From Synergistaceae bacterium (GTDB lineage: Bacteria; Synergistota; Synergistia; Synergistales; Synergistaceae), in NCBI GenBank assembly GCA_031273805.1, contig JAISRE010000122.1:1-35671 (forward strand): a stretch of DNA of 35,671 nt. Reading direction: 5' to 3'. A model generated the notes under the pieces. That model saw only the letters and a program-made list of their open reading frames with translations. It ran no database searches and had not been told where the DNA came from. Positions 33,311 to 35,671 of this stretch are shown in pieces. Numbering within the stretch: position 1 is the stretch's first letter; every line of letters begins with the position of its first letter. The position numbers were made by a program, and so were the translations under genes.

Positions 33311-34239
33311 TAAAGAGGTTCTTCACCCTGCCCACGATCCTATATTTCATCCTGCTTTATGTCGCGTTCACGGATGGCGTGATAAAAACAGACGATTCGA
33401 CGGCATTCATCGTCGTACTGACCGGGATAGAGATGTTTTTCATCTACACCGAGTTCAAGTACAGCGTGAGGAATGGCAGTAAACCCAAGGAAAGGCTGTT
33501 ACAAGACAGCAGACGCGACATCACCTCCATAATTTTCGCCGTGATGCTATGGTGGGAGTTGACGACAAAGGTGTTCGGGCTCGTCAGCAAGGTTCTCTTC
33601 CCTCCACTTGACAATGTCTTTTACGTATTCGTAGAGGACTATCCGGACATGCTCAGGGGTATAGTCAACTCGCTATACCTCGTTTTTTCAGGCGTCGGAA
33701 GCGGAACAGTGGCTGGAGTCGTCGTAGGGTTGCTGGTGGGTTGGATCCCGAGGCTCAGGAACACTGTAGCGCCGATAGCGAACGTGGTAGCGGCAATACC
33801 GGCACTGATTTATGCGCCGTACGTGGTGGCTATTTCACCCTCGTTCAAGCTTGCTTCCATATTCGTGATCTTCCTTGGCTGTTTTTGGCCCACGCTGATG
33901 AACATGATCGGAAATATTGCCGGAGCGGACAAAAAACTGCTTGACAGCGCCAGATCGTTAAACCTTGGTACGGTGTCAATGCTCTTCAAGGTGTTGCTGC
34001 CGTATTCGGTATACCCTATCATAGCGAATTTGCGTATAAGGGTCGCTGACGCGTTCATGGTGCTAACATTCGCGGAGATGATCGGATCCAACGTAGGGCT
34101 TGGATTTTACGTGAAGCGATGGTCCAACTTTGCCAAATACAATAAGGTATTCGCTGGTATCATACTCATAGGCGTAGTGGTAACGGCCATAAATAAACTA
34201 ATAAAGCTGTTCGAGAACAAATTCGTCAGATGGAAGTGA
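33307..34239 (+). CDS. ABC transporter permease of the nitrogenase-like operon (NitT/TauT type)
   Basis: This permease of about 310 residues has a BPD_transp_1 core with the EAA-type loop around ADKKLLDSARSLNLGTVSM. Two extra hydrophobic segments lie before the core (TILYFILLYVAFTDG and AFIVVLTGIEMFFIY), which is unusual for TauC/SsuC proteins. I place the start at 33307, on an ATGA overlap with the ATPase stop; an ATG at 33289 is the alternative. The gene order of binding protein, D, K, ATPase and permease puts the reductase genes inside a transporter operon. Confidence 0.87.
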   Translation: MIKRFFTLPTILYFILLYVAFTDGVIKTDDSTAFIVVLTGIEMFFIYTEFKYSVRNGSKPKERLLQDSRRDITSIIFAVMLWWELTTKVFGLVSKVLFPPLDNVFYVFVEDYPDMLRGIVNSLYLVFSGVGSGTVAGVVVGLLVGWIPRLRNTVAPIANVVAAIPALIYAPYVVAISPSFKLASIFVIFLGCFWPTLMNMIGNIAGADKKLLDSARSLNLGTVSMLFKVLLPYSVYPIIANLRIRVADAFMVLTFAEMIGSNVGLGFYVKRWSNFAKYNKVFAGIILIGVVVTAINKLIKLFENKFVRWK

Positions 34240-34302
34240 GAAACGCCCGCACTGTTGCGTAGTTCACGGCGTATATTTATATCGATTGGAGGTATATAAA
34301 AC

Positions 34303-35451
34303 ATGGGTATCGGCAGCATTCTAGTACACGGGCATAAAGAACCGGACAACACATTCAACGCGGTAGTACCGCCTATTTACCTGACCACGACTTACCGAAA
34401 AGAAAAATTCAGCGAGCCGCAGGAGTTCGAGTATTCCAGAGGAGCGAACCCTACGCGCACTTATTTTGAGGAGTTTATAGCGTATCTGGAGGGTGGAAGG
34501 CACGGCTTCGCGTTTTCATCGGGGACTGCGGCAAATGCCGCAGCACTTTCCGTTTTGGGCTTCGGGGAGAAAGTGCTTGTCACAAGGAACGTTTACGGTG
34601 GGACTGTTTCACTGTTGAGTACGGTATTTAAAAATTTCGGGATAAATTTCGAACTCGTCGATACCAGTAACCTCGAGGAACTTGAAGACAGATTCGACTC
34701 GAAGACAAAGGCTGTTTTTATAGAGACCCCTTCTAACCCATTGCTCGATATCGCCGATATCAGGGCGATTTCCAACCTCGCCAAAAAGCATAACGCCATT
34801 ACGATAGTCGACAATACGTTCCTCTCGCCCTACTTTCAGAAACCGCTGGAACTTGGGGCGGATATAGTCGTAGAAAGCGCGACGAAATTCTTGAGCGGCC
34901 ATAGCGACGTGATCGCTGGCGTAGCGGCAACAAATAGCGACGAGCTTGCAGAAAAGATCGGGGCGTATCAGCGGTCGGGCGGTAGCATAGCCCAGCCCTT
35001 CGACGTCTACCTCCTCATTCGCGGCATTAAGACGCTTGCGATCCGAGCCGACAAACAGGTGGAAACCACGCGGAAAGTTATAGCGTTTCTTGACGGCAAC
35101 CCCGCAGTCGACCGTATTTTTTACCCCGGCCTAGTAACCCATCCCGGATATGAGATTCACAAAAAACAAGCCAGAAGTCCCGGGGCGCTGTTGTCATTCG
35201 AATTGAACGGCAGCAACTACAATATCGAGGCGTTCTTCGACTCCTTGCGGCTCATAACACACGGCGCGAGCCTCGGCAGCGTGGAAAGCCTCATACAAAA
35301 CCCCAAGACTGGCAGTCACGCCCGTTTTACCCAGGAACAGCGGGAAAAATCCGGCATAAAAGACAATCTTGTCAGGTTGTCGGTCGGCATTGAAGACGCA
35401 GAGGATATCATAAAGGATCTGAAAAACGCCTTCGCATCGGCCAAAAAATAG
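34303..35451 (+). CDS. PLP-dependent trans-sulfuration enzyme (cystathionine synthase/lyase, sulfhydrylase or methionine gamma-lyase)
   Basis: This 382-residue enzyme belongs to the Cys/Met metabolism PLP family. The PLP lysine is K195 in ESATKFLSGHSDV. Also present are Y44 and R46 (YSRGANPTRT), Y98 (NVYGGT), SSGTAANAA and D170 (VDNTF). Length fits the MetB/MetC/methionine-gamma-lyase branch better than typical MetY (about 430). In known methylthio-alkane reductase loci an O-acetylhomoserine sulfhydrylase captures methanethiol as methionine, and this gene may do the same, or it may release sulfide from the product. The exact reaction cannot be read from motifs. GGAGG precedes the ATG. Confidence 0.85.
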   Translation: MGIGSILVHGHKEPDNTFNAVVPPIYLTTTYRKEKFSEPQEFEYSRGANPTRTYFEEFIAYLEGGRHGFAFSSGTAANAAALSVLGFGEKVLVTRNVYGGTVSLLSTVFKNFGINFELVDTSNLEELEDRFDSKTKAVFIETPSNPLLDIADIRAISNLAKKHNAITIVDNTFLSPYFQKPLELGADIVVESATKFLSGHSDVIAGVAATNSDELAEKIGAYQRSGGSIAQPFDVYLLIRGIKTLAIRADKQVETTRKVIAFLDGNPAVDRIFYPGLVTHPGYEIHKKQARSPGALLSFELNGSNYNIEAFFDSLRLITHGASLGSVESLIQNPKTGSHARFTQEQREKSGIKDNLVRLSVGIEDAEDIIKDLKNAFASAKK

Positions 35452-35497
35452 CGAGAGAACAATTGAAGTGAGTTCCAGCGACACTAAAAGTGTAAAG

Positions 35498-35516
35498 TTT
35501 CAGATGTGATCTGAAA
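35498..35516. terminator. Hairpin after the nitrogenase-like operon
   Basis: TTTCAGAT and ATCTGAAA pair perfectly around a 3-base loop. A smaller hairpin, ACACT-AAA-AGTGT, lies at 35481-35493. There is no T-tract on the plus strand, so termination efficiency is doubtful. Confidence 0.35.
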
Positions 35517-35563
35517 AAATCAAAAAAGCCATGCACAGGGGTTTGATAGAGGAGGGTTGCGCT

Positions 35564-35671
35564 GTGGATACGGCAAAAGTGTTTACCAATGGCAAAAGCC
35601 AGGCCGTCAGGCTCCCGAAAGAATATCGGTTTGCCGGAGAGAACGTGTATATCAGAAAATTAGGAGAGGTC
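35564..35671 (+). CDS. VapB/AbrB-type antitoxin, 5' part only
   Basis: The reading frame runs off the window after 36 codons. It begins at a GTG behind GAGGAGGG and has the hallmark swapped-hairpin start of VapB-type antitoxins: [21 protein letters not shown]. The partner is usually a PIN-domain VapC ribonuclease immediately downstream, outside the window. It is separated from the nitrogenase-like operon by about 110 bases and is probably an independent unit. Confidence 0.8.
   Translation, partial: MDTAKVFTNGKSQAVRLPKEYRFAGENVYIRKLGEV

Overview
The window looks like a chromosomal segment of a strictly anaerobic, amino-acid- or amine-fermenting bacterium, consistent with a Synergistota- or Clostridia-like gut anaerobe. 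This is inferred from gene content (NADH-linked [FeFe] hydrogenase, ethanolamine microcompartment, nitrogenase-like reductase), strong Shine-Dalgarno sites and intermediate GC. No ribosomal RNA or other taxonomic marker is present, so the assignment is an inference. No complete tRNA, rRNA or CRISPR array was seen.

Layout. (1) 1-1500: a Panacea-type antitoxin with a small PemK/MazF-like toxin, then a 21-nt sequence resembling a tRNA 3' end (possible att remnant) and a large hairpin. (2) 1510-6004, minus strand: a four-gene [FeFe]-hydrogenase operon (hydC, a 2Fe-2S protein, hydB, hydA) behind a promoter overlapped by an inverted repeat. (3) 6418-7329: a YitT-family membrane protein. (4) 7646-10016, minus: an amide cluster of formamidase, small unknown protein, AmiS/UreI-type channel and DUF1893 protein, with its own promoter and an attenuator-like leader. 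(5) 10476-22853, minus: an ethanolamine-utilisation microcompartment locus in transcription order eutV-like, eutW-like, eutA, eutB, eutC, eutL, eutE, eutM, eutM, eutT, pduL-type eutD, eutN, pduS, pduT. (6) 22854-28153, minus: palindromic intergenic repeats, an ABC transporter without a binding protein whose permease start lies in a 180-bp MITE-like element, rlmN with a long basic tail, glyA, and a doubtful small ORF. (7) 28143-35451, plus: a consensus promoter with a palindromic operator, a putative Cys-rich leader peptide and hairpin, then a NitT/TauT-type binding protein, nitrogenase-like D and K subunits, transporter ATPase and permease, and a Cys/Met-metabolism PLP enzyme. (8) 35564 to the end: the start of a VapB/AbrB-type antitoxin.

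How the parts work together. Ethanolamine is cleaved by EutBC to acetaldehyde and ammonia inside the shell (EutM/L/N/PduT). EutE makes acetyl-CoA plus NADH, and the PduL-type enzyme makes acetyl phosphate. EutT, PduS and EutA maintain adenosylcobalamin. No alcohol dehydrogenase is present, so reductant may leave through PduS/PduT or as H2 via the nearby hydrogenase (inference). The amide cluster and eutA carry the same 20-nt hairpin just before an intrinsic terminator, which suggests shared antitermination by the double-ANTAR regulator encoded here.

The most interesting system is the right-hand operon. It resembles the methylthio-alkane reductase family (nitrogenase relatives that release methanethiol from organic sulfur compounds) but has no nifH-like or nifB-like gene in the window. 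A possible cysteine-codon attenuator in its leader would fit a role in sulfur acquisition. Its substrate cannot be read from the sequence.
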